Assembly (NCBI RefSeq): GCF_002964665.1
Contig: NZ_PQBZ01000034.1
Span: 1,178,429 to 1,242,428, forward strand
Direction: 5' to 3'
Length of the DNA: 64,000 nt
Source of the DNA: Pseudoalteromonas sp. T1lg23B
Lineage (GTDB): Bacteria; Pseudomonadota; Gammaproteobacteria; Enterobacterales; Alteromonadaceae
Shown here in pieces: positions 44,798 to 55,148 of this stretch. A program made the translations under genes and the position numbers. Each line of letters starts with the position of its first letter. Position 1 is the first letter of the stretch. Below the pieces are notes generated by a model. The model had not been told where the DNA came from. It saw nothing but the letters and a program-made list of their open reading frames with translations, and made no database searches.

Positions 44798-45721
44798 TTA
44801 CGGCCTATGCTTTACTGCCCAAAGATGTAATAACTCATGAGCGATAGTCGCAGCCGCGATTGCTGTGAGTTCACTTTGATCGTATGCAGGAGATACTTCA
44901 ACTACATCCATACCAATCATGTTTACACCTTGTAAGGCACGTAAAATTTTCAATACTTTGTCACTGGTTAGGCCTCCACATACCGGTGTGCCTGTACCAG
45001 GCGCAAAGGCTGGGTCTAAGCAGTCAATATCAAAGGTCAGATAAACCGGTAAATCGCCTACTCGTGATTTTATCTGTTCAGCCATTTGCTGGGCGCTTAA
45101 ATCATTTGCCTGCATGGCATCAATAACACCAAAGCCATGATTCTCTTGATTATATTCAGTTCTGATACCAATCTGAATAGAGTGTTCTTGGCTTATCAAG
45201 CCTTCCATTGGCGCATGATAGAACATCGTGCCATGGTCATAACGAGAACCTTGACTATACGTATCTGTATGCGCATCAAAATGGATAAGTGCCATTTTTC
45301 CGTAGATCTTATGGTGCGCTCGCAAAAGCGGTAGTGTCACGAAGTGGTCACCACCTAACCCAAGTAAAGCTTTACCTTGAGAAATGATTTGCTGCGCCGC
45401 CAGTTCAAGCTGCGCAGTAAAATACTCTGGATCTCCGATTGGGTAGGTAAAATCTCCCGCATCCGACACGCTTAGTTTGTCCCACAATGAAAATGTCCAT
45501 GGGTATTTCTTAGCTTCCCACGCCAAATGAACCGAGGCTCTTCTAATTGCATCAGGCCCCAAACGTGCACCCGGTCGACCCGAGGTCGCCAAATCAAATG
45601 GTAATCCCAACACCACAACATCAGTATCAATCTGGGTCATATCTCGTACCATTGGCTGGCGCAAGAATGTCATACCATTTGAGTACAACGAGTGATCTGT
45701 ATGATCAAACAACTGGCTCAT
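44798..45721 (-). CDS. speB: agmatinase SpeB
   Basis: Hydrolyses agmatine to putrescine and urea. The 307-residue ureohydrolase has the binuclear Mn motifs GGDHFVTLPLL, LIHFDAHTDTY and TFDIDCLDPAFAPGTGTP, plus substrate-side SRYDHGTMF. It lies 3 bases after speA, so the two form an operon converting arginine to putrescine, as in E. coli. The preceding N-terminal part (FLRQPMVRD) is normal for agmatinase. Arg supply from the cyanophycin locus 25 kb away is only a guess. Confidence 0.95.
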   Translation of the reverse strand: MSQLFDHTDHSLYSNGMTFLRQPMVRDMTQIDTDVVVLGLPFDLATSGRPGARLGPDAIRRASVHLAWEAKKYPWTFSLWDKLSVSDAGDFTYPIGDPEYFTAQLELAAQQIISQGKALLGLGGDHFVTLPLLRAHHKIYGKMALIHFDAHTDTYSQGSRYDHGTMFYHAPMEGLISQEHSIQIGIRTEYNQENHGFGVIDAMQANDLSAQQMAEQIKSRVGDLPVYLTFDIDCLDPAFAPGTGTPVCGGLTSDKVLKILRALQGVNMIGMDVVEVSPAYDQSELTAIAAATIAHELLHLWAVKHRP

Positions 45722-45724
45722 AAA

Positions 45725-47638
45725 TTAAACATCTTCCAAATACGTGTAACCATCTAACCCTTGCTCTAGCTCAGCAAGGCACATTGCTTGCTCTGCTTGT
45801 GGCAACTTACTTTTTACCAGTTTGGCGTAGTTCGCTTTAAACTGCTCAACATCCAAGTGAACATAGCGCATCATATCCGCCACCGAGTCACCGACATCCA
45901 CATCACCCAAATGCAGCACACCGTCATTGTCCAGTGTTGCAATCACACTGTGTGTGTCACCAAACAGGTTGTGCATATCACCCAAAATTTCCTGATAGGC
46001 ACCAACAAGGAAAAAGCCCAATAAATAAGGTTGATCCGCATGATATTCCGGCACTGGTAGCGTGCTTTCAATACCTTGACCATCAACATAGTGCTCAATG
46101 GTGCCATCTGAGTCACAGGTAATATCCAATAACACTGCACGCTTTTTAGGCTCAGCGGTTAAACCACTTAACGGTAATACCGGAAACACCTGCTCAATAC
46201 CCCAAGCATCAGGCAATGATTGAAACAGTGAAAAGTTCACAAAAAACTTATCCGCAAGTTTCGCACTTAGCTCATCGATGATTGGACGATGAAAACGGTT
46301 CTTGTTGTCCATGCGCTGGTTAAGCTCGTAACACACTCTTAGGTTAATTTGCTCAGCCCATGCGCGTTGCTCAAGGTTCAATAGCCCCATAGCGAATTGG
46401 CTATGTACTTCAGACAAATCGCCTTGCGTGTCGTGATAAATTTCAATTAGGGCACGATCATCACGCTGACCATTGAGCGCCTGCCATGAACTCCACATGT
46501 TGTGCAATAAGCGCGGTGCATCATGCTCTGGCGCAACCACAACTTCTGGCTGATAGCTTTCAGTACCAATTACATCCGTGATCAACACAGCATGGTGTGC
46601 AGTCAATGCTCGCCCAGATTCTGAAATAATCCTTGGCATCGGCTGCTCATACTGCTTACACGTGTCACCTATGGTGTAGACAATATTGTTTGCATATTCA
46701 GCTAAGCTGTAGTTCATTGAGTTATGTGACTGACTGCGCGTTCCATCGTAATCAACCGCTAAGCCCCCACCCACATCTAAACACTGTAGGTTGGCACCAA
46801 GGCGGCGTAGTTCACAGTAAAAACGCGCGGCTTCGCCCACGCCTAGCCTAACATCTCGAATATTGGCCATTTGCGAGCCAAGATGAAAATGCACTAGCTG
46901 TAGTGCACTTAACAACTTGGCCTGCGCTAGCTGATCTATCACCGCCAAAACCTGCGACGCAGACAGACCAAACTTAGACTTTTCGCCACCGCTTGCTTGC
47001 CATTTACCCTTGCCCTGTGATGCCAAGCGAACTCGCAAACCTAAGCGAGGAGTCACATTCAGTGCTTTCGCCTGCTCCATTACGATATCAAGCTCAGAGC
47101 GCTTTTCTAAAACGATATAAACCTGATGGCCCAGCTTTTCACCAAGTAAAGCTAAACGCACATACTCTTTGTCTTTGTAGCCGTTGCATACGATCACAGC
47201 TGAGGTCTGTTCACTCATGGCCAACACTGTAAGCAGCTCAGCCTTGCTACCCGCTTCTAGCCCAAGCTGCTTTTTGTCAGTACCGGCTTGGCTAGCTATC
47301 AAGCCTTCAACTACTTCACGCTGTTGGTTTACCTTTATTGGATAAACCAACAGATAATCTTCTGGATATTGATAGTCCGCGATCGCCTGATTAAACGCGT
47401 CACAAATGCTATGTACGCGTTGACTCAATACTTGTGGAAAGCGCACTAATGCTGGCAAGGTATATCCTTGCGATTTAATTTGCTCGGCAATGCTTACCAA
47501 AGTTACTGCATGTTCTGGCTGTGCCAGCTTAGGCATCGCAGTAACCTCTCCCTGATCATTGATACCATAAAAGCCTTGGCTCCAATGACGCACGTTATAG
47601 CAATCACGCGCGTGCTCAGAAGAGATGTGTTTGGCCAT
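45725..47638 (-). CDS. speA: biosynthetic arginine decarboxylase SpeA
   Basis: PLP-dependent enzyme that converts arginine to agmatine. The 637-residue product belongs to the fold III decarboxylases: PLP Lys102 in [33 protein letters not shown] and [12 protein letters not shown], and the active-site Cys in [19 protein letters not shown]. Length is close to the E. coli enzyme (658). AAGGAAC precedes ATG 47638. It is the first gene of speA-speB. Confidence 0.97.
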   Translation of the reverse strand: MAKHISSEHARDCYNVRHWSQGFYGINDQGEVTAMPKLAQPEHAVTLVSIAEQIKSQGYTLPALVRFPQVLSQRVHSICDAFNQAIADYQYPEDYLLVYPIKVNQQREVVEGLIASQAGTDKKQLGLEAGSKAELLTVLAMSEQTSAVIVCNGYKDKEYVRLALLGEKLGHQVYIVLEKRSELDIVMEQAKALNVTPRLGLRVRLASQGKGKWQASGGEKSKFGLSASQVLAVIDQLAQAKLLSALQLVHFHLGSQMANIRDVRLGVGEAARFYCELRRLGANLQCLDVGGGLAVDYDGTRSQSHNSMNYSLAEYANNIVYTIGDTCKQYEQPMPRIISESGRALTAHHAVLITDVIGTESYQPEVVVAPEHDAPRLLHNMWSSWQALNGQRDDRALIEIYHDTQGDLSEVHSQFAMGLLNLEQRAWAEQINLRVCYELNQRMDNKNRFHRPIIDELSAKLADKFFVNFSLFQSLPDAWGIEQVFPVLPLSGLTAEPKKRAVLLDITCDSDGTIEHYVDGQGIESTLPVPEYHADQPYLLGFFLVGAYQEILGDMHNLFGDTHSVIATLDNDGVLHLGDVDVGDSVADMMRYVHLDVEQFKANYAKLVKSKLPQAEQAMCLAELEQGLDGYTYLEDV

Positions 47639-47773
47639 TCAAGTTCCTTAAAAATCTAAAGTGTTCACTGTTTATTTTTGCGCATTAGAAATAAATCATG
47701 CCCCCGTGTCTAACAAAATATTTCACTCTTAAAGAGTAATAAATTCACTCGTTCTCAAATGAATTCTGGCATG

Positions 47774-47794
47774 AAAAAGGCACCTCGCGGTGCC
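47774..47794 (-). terminator. terminator of the CBS-domain gene
   Basis: On the minus strand GGCACC/GGTGCC (4-base loop, 47779-47794) followed by TTTTT. It lies about 80 bases past the CBS gene stop. Confidence 0.75.
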
Positions 47795-47872
47795 TTGATT
47801 TTCATTAACTTTATTTCATAGGAGCATCTAATTCGCTCGCTGAAAACTGACAGCAAACAAATCGGAATTTGA

Positions 47873-48463
47873 TTAAATTTCTGCGTGGTGCCACAGGCTA
47901 TCAACTATTTCACTGAACGAGCTCGCCGGCTTGTGTTGATTCATTGCCTTACCCGTCATGCGACTGATATCAATGAGATCAAAATAACCACAGACACGAG
48001 CAGGGACTTGACTGACAACCAGTAGATGTTCATGACCCGCCGCTTCCATACTCTTCATAATGTCACCTACTTTAGCTGTACGTAACGTTAACTCATTAAC
48101 ACTGTTAAGTGACGATAAGGGGATCATCACATCAGCAACACTCATTTCTGTGCGGCTTATGCCTTTTTTTGTAGAAATTCTAAGTACATAGCTACTGGAT
48201 AACCTCGCCTTTGAGATAATCCCGAGCATGTTATTTTGCTTATCAACCACAAAACTAATGCGCATATGAGTTTGTTGCATGATCAGTAAAGCATCATTAA
48301 CGCTGGTATTACTGTCGATAAGCTGGGGAGGAACCTGATGAAAGCCGTGCATGACCGCGGTTGCGGGACTGTCCAAGGAAATAGTCACACTGCTATCCAA
48401 CGCGGTATCAAAACGTGTATCTGCGGCAAGCGCTTGGCTGCCAATAGTTTGGTATGTAGACAT
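47873..48463 (-). CDS. CBS-domain-pair protein
   Basis: A 196-residue protein with two CBS motifs: PPQLIDSNTSVNDALLIMQQ... FVVDKQNNMLGIISKARL, and the second in LTLRTAKVGDIMKSMEAAGH... LLVVSQVPARVCGYFDLIDI. Such pairs bind adenine nucleotides and act as energy or second-messenger sensors. No catalytic domain is joined. The N-terminal 40 residues are not conserved. It is transcribed alone. Target unknown. Confidence 0.85.
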   Translation of the reverse strand: MSTYQTIGSQALAADTRFDTALDSSVTISLDSPATAVMHGFHQVPPQLIDSNTSVNDALLIMQQTHMRISFVVDKQNNMLGIISKARLSSSYVLRISTKKGISRTEMSVADVMIPLSSLNSVNELTLRTAKVGDIMKSMEAAGHEHLLVVSQVPARVCGYFDLIDISRMTGKAMNQHKPASSFSEIVDSLWHHAEI

Positions 48464-48528
48464 AACAACACCTATTTTTAAATATAAGCTGACGACAAAA
48501 AATGTGTATTTATTTGAGTTTAATAGGC

Positions 48529-48810
48529 TTATAAAACAGGTGGCGCGCGAATGCTAAAGTGCTGTGATGTGCGAGTACAAAGAAGACTATCTTTACACTT
48601 GATGAGGCTTTCGCCTGCAACATAAAACTCATAATCTAGTGAACCAACCAGTGGCTCTTGTGGATCATGGTCGATGGGGTCTGCGTCAATATAGATTGAT
48701 TGTTGCTGTTCATAGTGGTTTTCAACTTTGGCATAGCTCAGAGGAGCGTTGATCACACTAAGGAACAACACACAAAAACAAGATATGACAAACCACTTAC
48801 TGAACCGCAT
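48529..48810 (-). CDS. small secreted protein of unknown family
   Basis: A 93-residue protein with a strong signal peptide (WFVISCFCVLFLSVINAPLS, cut near residue 27). The mature part has two Cys (LIKCKDSLLCTRTSQ) that may pair, acidic residues (YIDADPIDHDPQEP) and ends FSIRAPPVL. Similar short exported proteins with this type of tail occur in Alteromonadales, but I cannot name a family. Confidence 0.6.
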   Translation of the reverse strand: MRFSKWFVISCFCVLFLSVINAPLSYAKVENHYEQQQSIYIDADPIDHDPQEPLVGSLDYEFYVAGESLIKCKDSLLCTRTSQHFSIRAPPVL

Positions 48811-48887
48811 TTTATCTCCCGACGACTAGGCGCTAAATTGCAGCGCCTAATTTTCAGTGTATTGGCATGATAAAAAATAAGCAAGAG

Positions 48888-50189
48888 TTAAAGGGTGAAT
48901 TCCGTGCTCCCCTCTTTGTGACGGCTAACCAAAAGCTGCTCGACTCTGACACCTTCAATATCAATCGCCTCAAATTTATAACCATCGCAAATAACATGAT
49001 CAGCGCGCTTGGGTAAACGCTTTAAACGATAAATCAAAAAGCCTGCAACCGTTTCATACTGGTTGGTCTCTGGTACATCTTCCCAACCCAATACACGACA
49101 TAGGTCAACCATCGGCGTCGCACCATCCACCAGCCAAGATTCACTGTCGCGTTGCACGATTTGCTCTTCGCCATGAAAAGTTACTAAATCACCCATAAAA
49201 CTACTCATCAAATCTTTGATGGTCACTATGCCAACTATCAGCGCATATTCGTTCACCACCACCGCAAACTGCTCACTTGCTGACTTAAAAGCATTAAGTG
49301 CTTCTGATAGCGTAAGCGTTTCAGGTAAATAAAATACTTCCTTTTCAATTATTTGCTCATTCAGATGTACAGGCTCACCACGTAACAGTTGCTTTAAGAG
49401 TTGCTTGGTATCGACAAATCCCAATAACTTATCGAGATGACCGTCACACACCAAAAACTGATTATGTGGATTATTTAAGATCTTCTGATTTATGGTATCA
49501 CTGTCATCTTCTACGTCTAAAAATACGATTGACTCTCGGGTCGTCATAGCCATGGGCAAGGTACGACATTCCAAATCCAATACGTTCCCTATCAGTTGAT
49601 ATTCTTGTGCCTGTAAACTACCACTTTTAGCACCGGCATCCATGATGGCAACGATTTCTTCGGTCGTGACTTCATCTTTACGCTCCGTTGGAAAACCAAA
49701 GATTTTAAGTACCAAGTTTGTCACACCATTGAAAAACAACACCAATGGCTTAAACGCAGCGGTGATGGCGTTCATCAAGGTCACCACTCTGACTGCAACC
49801 GCCTCAGGCATCAACATTGCGATCCGCTTAGGCAATAGATCCGCGAACAGAATGAACAACGAGGTGATGGTTAAAAACGACACTGCAAAGCTTATCTTAT
49901 CAAGCATAGGCCCCTGATAAATCAATCCGACATAGTAACTAACTGACTCTGTAAGCGCTTGCTCTCCTAAAATCCCCCCTAAAATAGCAATGGCATTCAG
50001 GGCTATTTGTACCATGGCAAAAAATGCCCCCGGATGAGCCTGCAATTTTAAGACTTGTTCAGCACCATGATGTCCTTCATCCATCATAATCTTGAGTTTT
50101 ATTTTGCGTGCAGCCGCAATCGCTATCTCTGACATAGCAAACAACGCGCTGATCAGGATCAGGCACACAATACCAAGCAGTTCGCTCAC
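48888..50189 (-). CDS. CNNM/CorB-HlyC-family inner-membrane protein (PaeA/YtfL-like)
   Basis: A 433-residue protein with a DUF21 membrane domain (ISALFAMSEIAIAAARKIKL, VQIALNAIAILGGILGEQAL), two CBS domains (residues about 200-330) and a C-terminal transporter-associated CorC/HlyC domain (WLVDGATPMVDLCRVLGWED, ETVAGFLIYRLKRLPKRADH). The YtfL/PaeA member of this family exports putrescine and cadaverine; others handle Mg or Na. The near presence of speA-speB (1.2 kb) fits a polyamine role, but the sequence alone cannot prove the substrate. Confidence 0.88.
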   Translation of the reverse strand: MSELLGIVCLILISALFAMSEIAIAAARKIKLKIMMDEGHHGAEQVLKLQAHPGAFFAMVQIALNAIAILGGILGEQALTESVSYYVGLIYQGPMLDKISFAVSFLTITSLFILFADLLPKRIAMLMPEAVAVRVVTLMNAITAAFKPLVLFFNGVTNLVLKIFGFPTERKDEVTTEEIVAIMDAGAKSGSLQAQEYQLIGNVLDLECRTLPMAMTTRESIVFLDVEDDSDTINQKILNNPHNQFLVCDGHLDKLLGFVDTKQLLKQLLRGEPVHLNEQIIEKEVFYLPETLTLSEALNAFKSASEQFAVVVNEYALIVGIVTIKDLMSSFMGDLVTFHGEEQIVQRDSESWLVDGATPMVDLCRVLGWEDVPETNQYETVAGFLIYRLKRLPKRADHVICDGYKFEAIDIEGVRVEQLLVSRHKEGSTEFTL

Positions 50190-50421
50190 TTATTTTCTCC
50201 GCTAGAAATGGGTTATCGCTTTAAGAATTAGTCAAAAAGCGAGCAATTGTAGCGTAATCGACATGCTAAGCAACAAATATAAACCCTTTATAATCATTAA
50301 GTTAAAATATATATTTTTAAGTGATTGAGTTATGCAATAGTTTGTTACGCATTTTCATTTATTCATCCACCTATGCGGGCTTATACTATGGGCAAATTAA
50401 CCATGTTTTTTGAGGTATGTT

Positions 50422-51147
50422 GTGCAGTTGACTCAAGGTATAGAGTACTTCCTCTCAGGCTTTTCTCTTATTACGCAAAAAGGATTGAAGCGTTTTGTTT
50501 TTATTCCTTTGTTGATCAATATCTTACTATTCGGGAGCTCATTGTTCTTCCTGTACGATTGGCTAACACAAGGGTTTGATTACCTTAATAATCTTTTACC
50601 AAGTTGGTTAAGTTGGCTGGAATGGCTTATGTGGCCCATTGCCATTATGGTCATTTTGTTTAGTTATAGTATGGTCTTCACGGTGATAACCAACTTTATT
50701 GCAGCCCCTTTCAATGGCTTATTGAGCGAGAAAGTTGAAATGCACTTAACTGGGCAGAAAATTAATGACGATGGACTGGCTGACTTACTTAAAGATGTAC
50801 CTCGCATGTTAGGCAGAGAGTGGACCAAGTTATGTTACTACTTACCTCGTGCCATCGGCTTTTTCATTCTGCTTTGGGTCTTACCGTTAGTTGGGCAAAT
50901 ACTTTGGGTGATGTTTACATGCTGGATGTACAACGTGCAATACAACGATTATCCATTTGATAACCATAAAATTCACTTCAAACAAATGAAGGCAGACTTG
51001 AAAACGAAACAGGGCTTGTCTTATGGATTTGGCTTTGCGGTGTTTGTCCTGACTTCTATACCAGTGGTAAACCTTATCGTCATGCCCGTCGCTGTGTGTG
51101 GTGCGACTCGCCTATGGGTTGAAAACTATCGTCAGCACTATTGCTAA
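50422..51147 (+). CDS. cysZ: CysZ-family sulfate transporter
   Basis: Inner-membrane sulfate uptake protein of 241 residues. CysZ marks include TQGIEYFLSGFSLITQKGLK, RFVFIPLLINILLFGSS, FIAAPFNGLLSEKVEMHLTG, and WTKLCYYLPRAIGFFILLW, YNDYPFDNHKIHFKQMK. The start is GTG 50422 with GAGG 6 bases upstream; a TTG 12 bases earlier has no good site. It is divergent from the CorB-like gene. Confidence 0.92.
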   Translation: MQLTQGIEYFLSGFSLITQKGLKRFVFIPLLINILLFGSSLFFLYDWLTQGFDYLNNLLPSWLSWLEWLMWPIAIMVILFSYSMVFTVITNFIAAPFNGLLSEKVEMHLTGQKINDDGLADLLKDVPRMLGREWTKLCYYLPRAIGFFILLWVLPLVGQILWVMFTCWMYNVQYNDYPFDNHKIHFKQMKADLKTKQGLSYGFGFAVFVLTSIPVVNLIVMPVAVCGATRLWVENYRQHYC

Positions 51148-51284
51148 TAAGGTACTTAACTAAAGCAATAGAGTCATAAATCTAAATTGGCTCTATTGTC
51201 TTACTTGTCATAGAGTTATCATTCTATTGTCATGTTTATAAGGTAGCGTTTATTTTCTATTTATAAACAAGATGATGTACACAA

Positions 51285-52616
51285 ATGAAGTTCAAACTAT
51301 TACTCTCTCTCACCGCACTAGCTGCATTAAGTGGTTGTGATGAAACGGAAATAAAAGAAGTTACCAAAGAAGTGGTAGTGGAAAAGCCCGTTACCATCAT
51401 TGAAAAAGTTGAAGTACCCGTCATTGTCGAAGTACCAAAAGGGTCGGCTAACGATGTACAACTGGGTACCAGAGTACAATTTTTAGTAAACCAACTTGAA
51501 GACGGGGCACTAAAGTCCAAGCTTCAGGCTTGTCAAAATGGACCTTTTTACAAGACTGATTTTTCAATTGGTCACCGCGGCGCGCCAATGCAGTATCCAG
51601 AACATACTAGAGAATCCTATGTTGCAGCGGCCAAGATGGGTGCTGGCGTATTAGAATGTGATGTCACCTTTACTAAAGATAAAGAACTCGTGTGTCGTCA
51701 TTCTCAATGTGACTTACACACCACGACCAATATTTTGGCTATGCCCGAATTAGCGGCTAAGTGCTCACAACCTTTTACCCCAGCCGATGAAACGAGTGGC
51801 ACACCCGCCAGCGCCCTGTGCTGTACTTCTGATATCACCCTTGCTGAATTTAGACAGCTCAAAGGCAAGATGGACGGCGCAAATCCGAACGCTAAAACAG
51901 TGGAAGAATACCTACAAGGTACGGCAAACTGGCGCACGGACCTTTACGCAAGTCAAGGTACGCTGTTGACGCACAAAGAAAGTATCGAGCTGTTCAAATC
52001 ACTCAACGTAAAAATGACGCCTGAGCTAAAATCAGCCAGCGTACCCATGCCATATGAAGGTATGACTCAAGCCATGTACGCACAAAAAATGATTGATGAA
52101 TATAAAGCGCTTGATGTCGCTGCTGATAATGTATTTGCGCAATCATTTAACCTAGATGATGTGAAGTACTGGATAAACAATGAAGCACAATTTGGTGCAC
52201 AAGCCGTTTATCTCGACGATAGATATGACATTGCAGGTTTTAACCCGAACAACCCCGAAACCTGGCAGCCAACCATGGCGGAGCTTAAAAATGCTGGCGT
52301 GCAAATTATCGCACCACCTCTTTGGATGCTCGTAACACTGGACAACAACAGCAACATCGTCCCATCCGAGTACGCCAAAGCAGCTAAAGGCGCTGGTCTT
52401 GATATTATCACATGGACCCTAGAGCGCTCAGGCCCGCTGGCAGACGGCGGTGGCTGGTATTATCAATCCATCAGCAATGCCATTAATAGCGATGCTGATG
52501 CGCTGGTACTGCTTGATGTACTGGCTAAGCAAGTTGGTGTCATCGGTGTATTTAGCGACTGGCCTGCTACCACCAGCTTTTATGCAAGTTGTATGGGTAT
52601 GACCCCGAGCATTTAA
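51285..52616 (+). CDS. glycerophosphodiester phosphodiesterase lipoprotein
   Basis: 443 residues. A lipobox (AALSGC, lipidated Cys near 18) is followed by an acidic, coil-like stretch ([20 protein letters not shown]) and a GDPD domain (residues about 95-440) with [33 protein letters not shown] and the substrate-side part [11 protein letters not shown]. The catalytic His-x-Arg-x-Ala-x11-E-x-D pattern is kept (HRGA ... LECDV). It probably releases glycerol-3-phosphate from lipid headgroups outside the cytoplasm for phosphorus or carbon scavenging. A clean terminator follows. Confidence 0.9.
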   Translation: MKFKLLLSLTALAALSGCDETEIKEVTKEVVVEKPVTIIEKVEVPVIVEVPKGSANDVQLGTRVQFLVNQLEDGALKSKLQACQNGPFYKTDFSIGHRGAPMQYPEHTRESYVAAAKMGAGVLECDVTFTKDKELVCRHSQCDLHTTTNILAMPELAAKCSQPFTPADETSGTPASALCCTSDITLAEFRQLKGKMDGANPNAKTVEEYLQGTANWRTDLYASQGTLLTHKESIELFKSLNVKMTPELKSASVPMPYEGMTQAMYAQKMIDEYKALDVAADNVFAQSFNLDDVKYWINNEAQFGAQAVYLDDRYDIAGFNPNNPETWQPTMAELKNAGVQIIAPPLWMLVTLDNNSNIVPSEYAKAAKGAGLDIITWTLERSGPLADGGGWYYQSISNAINSDADALVLLDVLAKQVGVIGVFSDWPATTSFYASCMGMTPSI

Positions 52617-52642
52617 TCACAAGTTACCATTAAGTAGTGTTT

Positions 52643-52669
52643 AGCCCCTCTTTCGAGGGGCTTTTTTTG
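52643..52669 (+). terminator. terminator of the GDPD lipoprotein gene
   Basis: AGCCCCTC/GAGGGGCT (52643-52650 and 52655-52662, 4-base loop) followed by TTTTTT. Confidence 0.88.
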
Positions 52670-52843
52670 TTAATAACAACGCTCGCTTCCTATCACCTGC
52701 GAACATTATCAAAGGTCAATCGCTTGAGTGAGCTGTGCATGCAATGCGCGTATGATTGACCTGCAAAATCAGATGACCTACTGTATCACGCGATAAAACA
52801 CGATTGATGACACATTGTTCATCACTATCGAATAAGGAACTAT

Positions 52844-53137
52844 ATGAGTATATTAACGTGTATCGCAAAACTCACTGCAAAGCCTGAACACAAAGAAACC
52901 GTCGCATCGGAACTTCGCAAAATTGTGCTACCGACTCGCAATGAACATGGGTGTATTAACTACGATATGCATATCGACAATGAGAATGATGCCGTATTTA
53001 TGTTCCATGAAAACTGGGGATCTGAGCAGGATTTAGATAACCATTTGCAGTCATCACACATTAAGCAGTGCTTTGAAGTGATTGGCGATATGCTTGAGTC
53101 GGTGGAAATATCAAGACTAACCAAAGTGGCCAGTTAA
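52844..53137 (+). CDS. antibiotic-biosynthesis-monooxygenase (ABM) fold protein
   Basis: A 97-residue ferredoxin-like-fold protein of the ABM family (YgiN-like): LTCIAKLTAKPEHKETVASE, GCINYDMHIDNENDAVFMFH, NWGSEQDLDNHLQSSHIKQC. Members often dimerise; the E. coli relative YgiN acts on quinols. AAGGAACT precedes the ATG. It is transcribed alone; a hairpin GGTTACACG/CGTGTAACC at 53164-53193 follows. Enzyme activity is not certain. Confidence 0.9.
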   Translation: MSILTCIAKLTAKPEHKETVASELRKIVLPTRNEHGCINYDMHIDNENDAVFMFHENWGSEQDLDNHLQSSHIKQCFEVIGDMLESVEISRLTKVAS

Positions 53138-53287
53138 CCACTGGCATTTTGCTGTGCTATAGCGGTTACACGGCTCATGCGGTTCGTGTAACCATTGATA
53201 TCGATTGGCTATGCGCCCTAATACCAGCATTTACCTACGTACCTAAATGTTTATAATATTCCCATAACTGATAATAAGAACAAACAC

Positions 53288-55048
53288 ATGCTGGTAGAAT
53301 TTGATACGTTTCGTTTTGACACTGACAATGGGGTATTAACTCGTCACGGCAAGTCTATCTATCTAAAACCCAAACAACATGCGTTATTAGCACTTTTTAT
53401 CGATAATGCGGGAACCACACTCAGTAAGGAACGTATCTTAGAGTCCGTATGGCACGACCGTATTGTTTCTGAGCAGGTCGTGTTTCAAACCATTAGTCAA
53501 CTGCGAGCTATTATCGGCGAACGGGCGATTCAAACCTACTCCCGCAGGGGTTACAAATGGAATCTACCAATACAGCAAATCACCCTAGACTCACCGTCGA
53601 TTCCCGTTTTGGTAAATCAACTGAAGACACCAAAACGCACAGTGATGGTCGTTGTTTTTCTGCTCATTTTAGCACTCAGTTACTGGCTGTTCAGAAGTTC
53701 ACAGCTCACCTCAACAACACCCATTGATGTGTTACCTTTTAATGGCATCAGTGAGCTTGAGCTAATCAATCGTAACTTTGAGTTTACCACCGTTGAGCAA
53801 CTCCCCCCCTTTGCTACAGACTTTCTAACTATGCCCGTGCTTACATGGCAAGATTTCTTTGCCGATAACGGTCATTGGTTGCTTGGAGGTCGCGTTTACA
53901 CTCTCAACAACGGCGCTGTGTTAGAATTTCGCCTGCAACGGGGTGATCAGTATTGGCATGACTATGTATATAGCCTCGACCCAGCACAACTAGGCTCCCT
54001 ACTGAATAACAAAATGTCTGAGCTACAAAAACTTGGGCTATTTAAAGTAAACCAAACTTCAGCACAATGGGTAAGCTTACTACGCACGCAAAATGCGCAC
54101 CCTTTACAAGCCAGTATTGATTTATATTTAGCTAAATACTTTGATGATTTGGGACACACCGATACAGCACTGGCCTATTTAAATAGCGTACTTGCATTAC
54201 CAACAACGATTGAGACCTTACCTATTTATGTCAAGGCCGCGTTGCAAAAAGCGCTCATTTATAAGCACAATGGTCAGTACGATAGTGCGCTTGAGATGTT
54301 AAACAACGTCGAGGCCAATGCTCAACTGACCACGCAAATTTGGCCACTTAAGTTTGAACTCGTCAAAACCCGCGCGTTTATAGCCTATGCCATGCGCGAC
54401 TCCGAGCAAGTAAGCACACAGCTACGTCTAGGCGCTACGCTTGCCAAGCAAAATATTGATGCCATGGGACGTTTCCAATTACACATATTGGACTCTATTT
54501 TATCCGCAAAGCTCGGTTTGAATGAACGTAAATATGTGCAGTTGAACGAAGCTCAAGAACTTATCACAGAACAGCAATTACACCCTGCTAACTTGGCTTT
54601 TGTCTATTTACACTACGCCTTATTTGCCAACGACAATAACACGGTGATTAAGTATCTGAAGAAGATTGTTGAGTTACCTCGCACAGAGCATAATTTTTGG
54701 GTCTTAGATGACGCCTATGAGCGACTTTTTGATATGTACATCAAAGCCGATATGCTCACACAAGCACATTCCTTGTTAGTCACCAAGAAACTACGTACAG
54801 TTAGCCATAACCTGCTTCATGCCAGACTCTTGCTTGCACAAAACCAGACCCAACAAGCTATTTCAATATTGGAACAAAGTTATCAACAGTCGCAGCGCGA
54901 GTTCGATAAAAATAGCAGTATCCATGCCGCCCGAGCACTGTATCAATATTTAGATAAACACGATAAAAAACGACAATTTTACTATGATTTCTTGCAGCGT
55001 AATGGCGAGCAGAAATGGTTAGAGCACCAGCAAAATAAACAAGGCTAG
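53288..55048 (+). CDS. ToxR/CadC-like membrane-bound regulator with periplasmic TPRs
   Basis: 586 residues: an N-terminal OmpR-type winged helix (VEFDTFRFDTDNGVLTRHGK, LSKERILESVWHDRIVSEQV, TYSRRGYKWNLP), one membrane helix at about 119-135 (TVMVVVFLLILALSYWLF), then a large periplasmic part rich in tetratricopeptide helices (DLGHTDTALAYLNSVLAL, YNGQYDSALEMLNNV-like). As in CadC/ToxR, it would bind DNA while tethered. Target and signal are unknown. It is followed 100 bases later by a convergent secreted SUMF1-like gene. Confidence 0.88.
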   Translation: MLVEFDTFRFDTDNGVLTRHGKSIYLKPKQHALLALFIDNAGTTLSKERILESVWHDRIVSEQVVFQTISQLRAIIGERAIQTYSRRGYKWNLPIQQITLDSPSIPVLVNQLKTPKRTVMVVVFLLILALSYWLFRSSQLTSTTPIDVLPFNGISELELINRNFEFTTVEQLPPFATDFLTMPVLTWQDFFADNGHWLLGGRVYTLNNGAVLEFRLQRGDQYWHDYVYSLDPAQLGSLLNNKMSELQKLGLFKVNQTSAQWVSLLRTQNAHPLQASIDLYLAKYFDDLGHTDTALAYLNSVLALPTTIETLPIYVKAALQKALIYKHNGQYDSALEMLNNVEANAQLTTQIWPLKFELVKTRAFIAYAMRDSEQVSTQLRLGATLAKQNIDAMGRFQLHILDSILSAKLGLNERKYVQLNEAQELITEQQLHPANLAFVYLHYALFANDNNTVIKYLKKIVELPRTEHNFWVLDDAYERLFDMYIKADMLTQAHSLLVTKKLRTVSHNLLHARLLLAQNQTQQAISILEQSYQQSQREFDKNSSIHAARALYQYLDKHDKKRQFYYDFLQRNGEQKWLEHQQNKQG

Positions 55049-55148
55049 TGCTCGCGAATAAGGCCGTCAACGTCTCATTGAATTTGAATTGCGCTTTGCC
55101 GTTGCTAAACATCGCGCAGACTTTCAAATAGAAAACCGTACGATGCCT

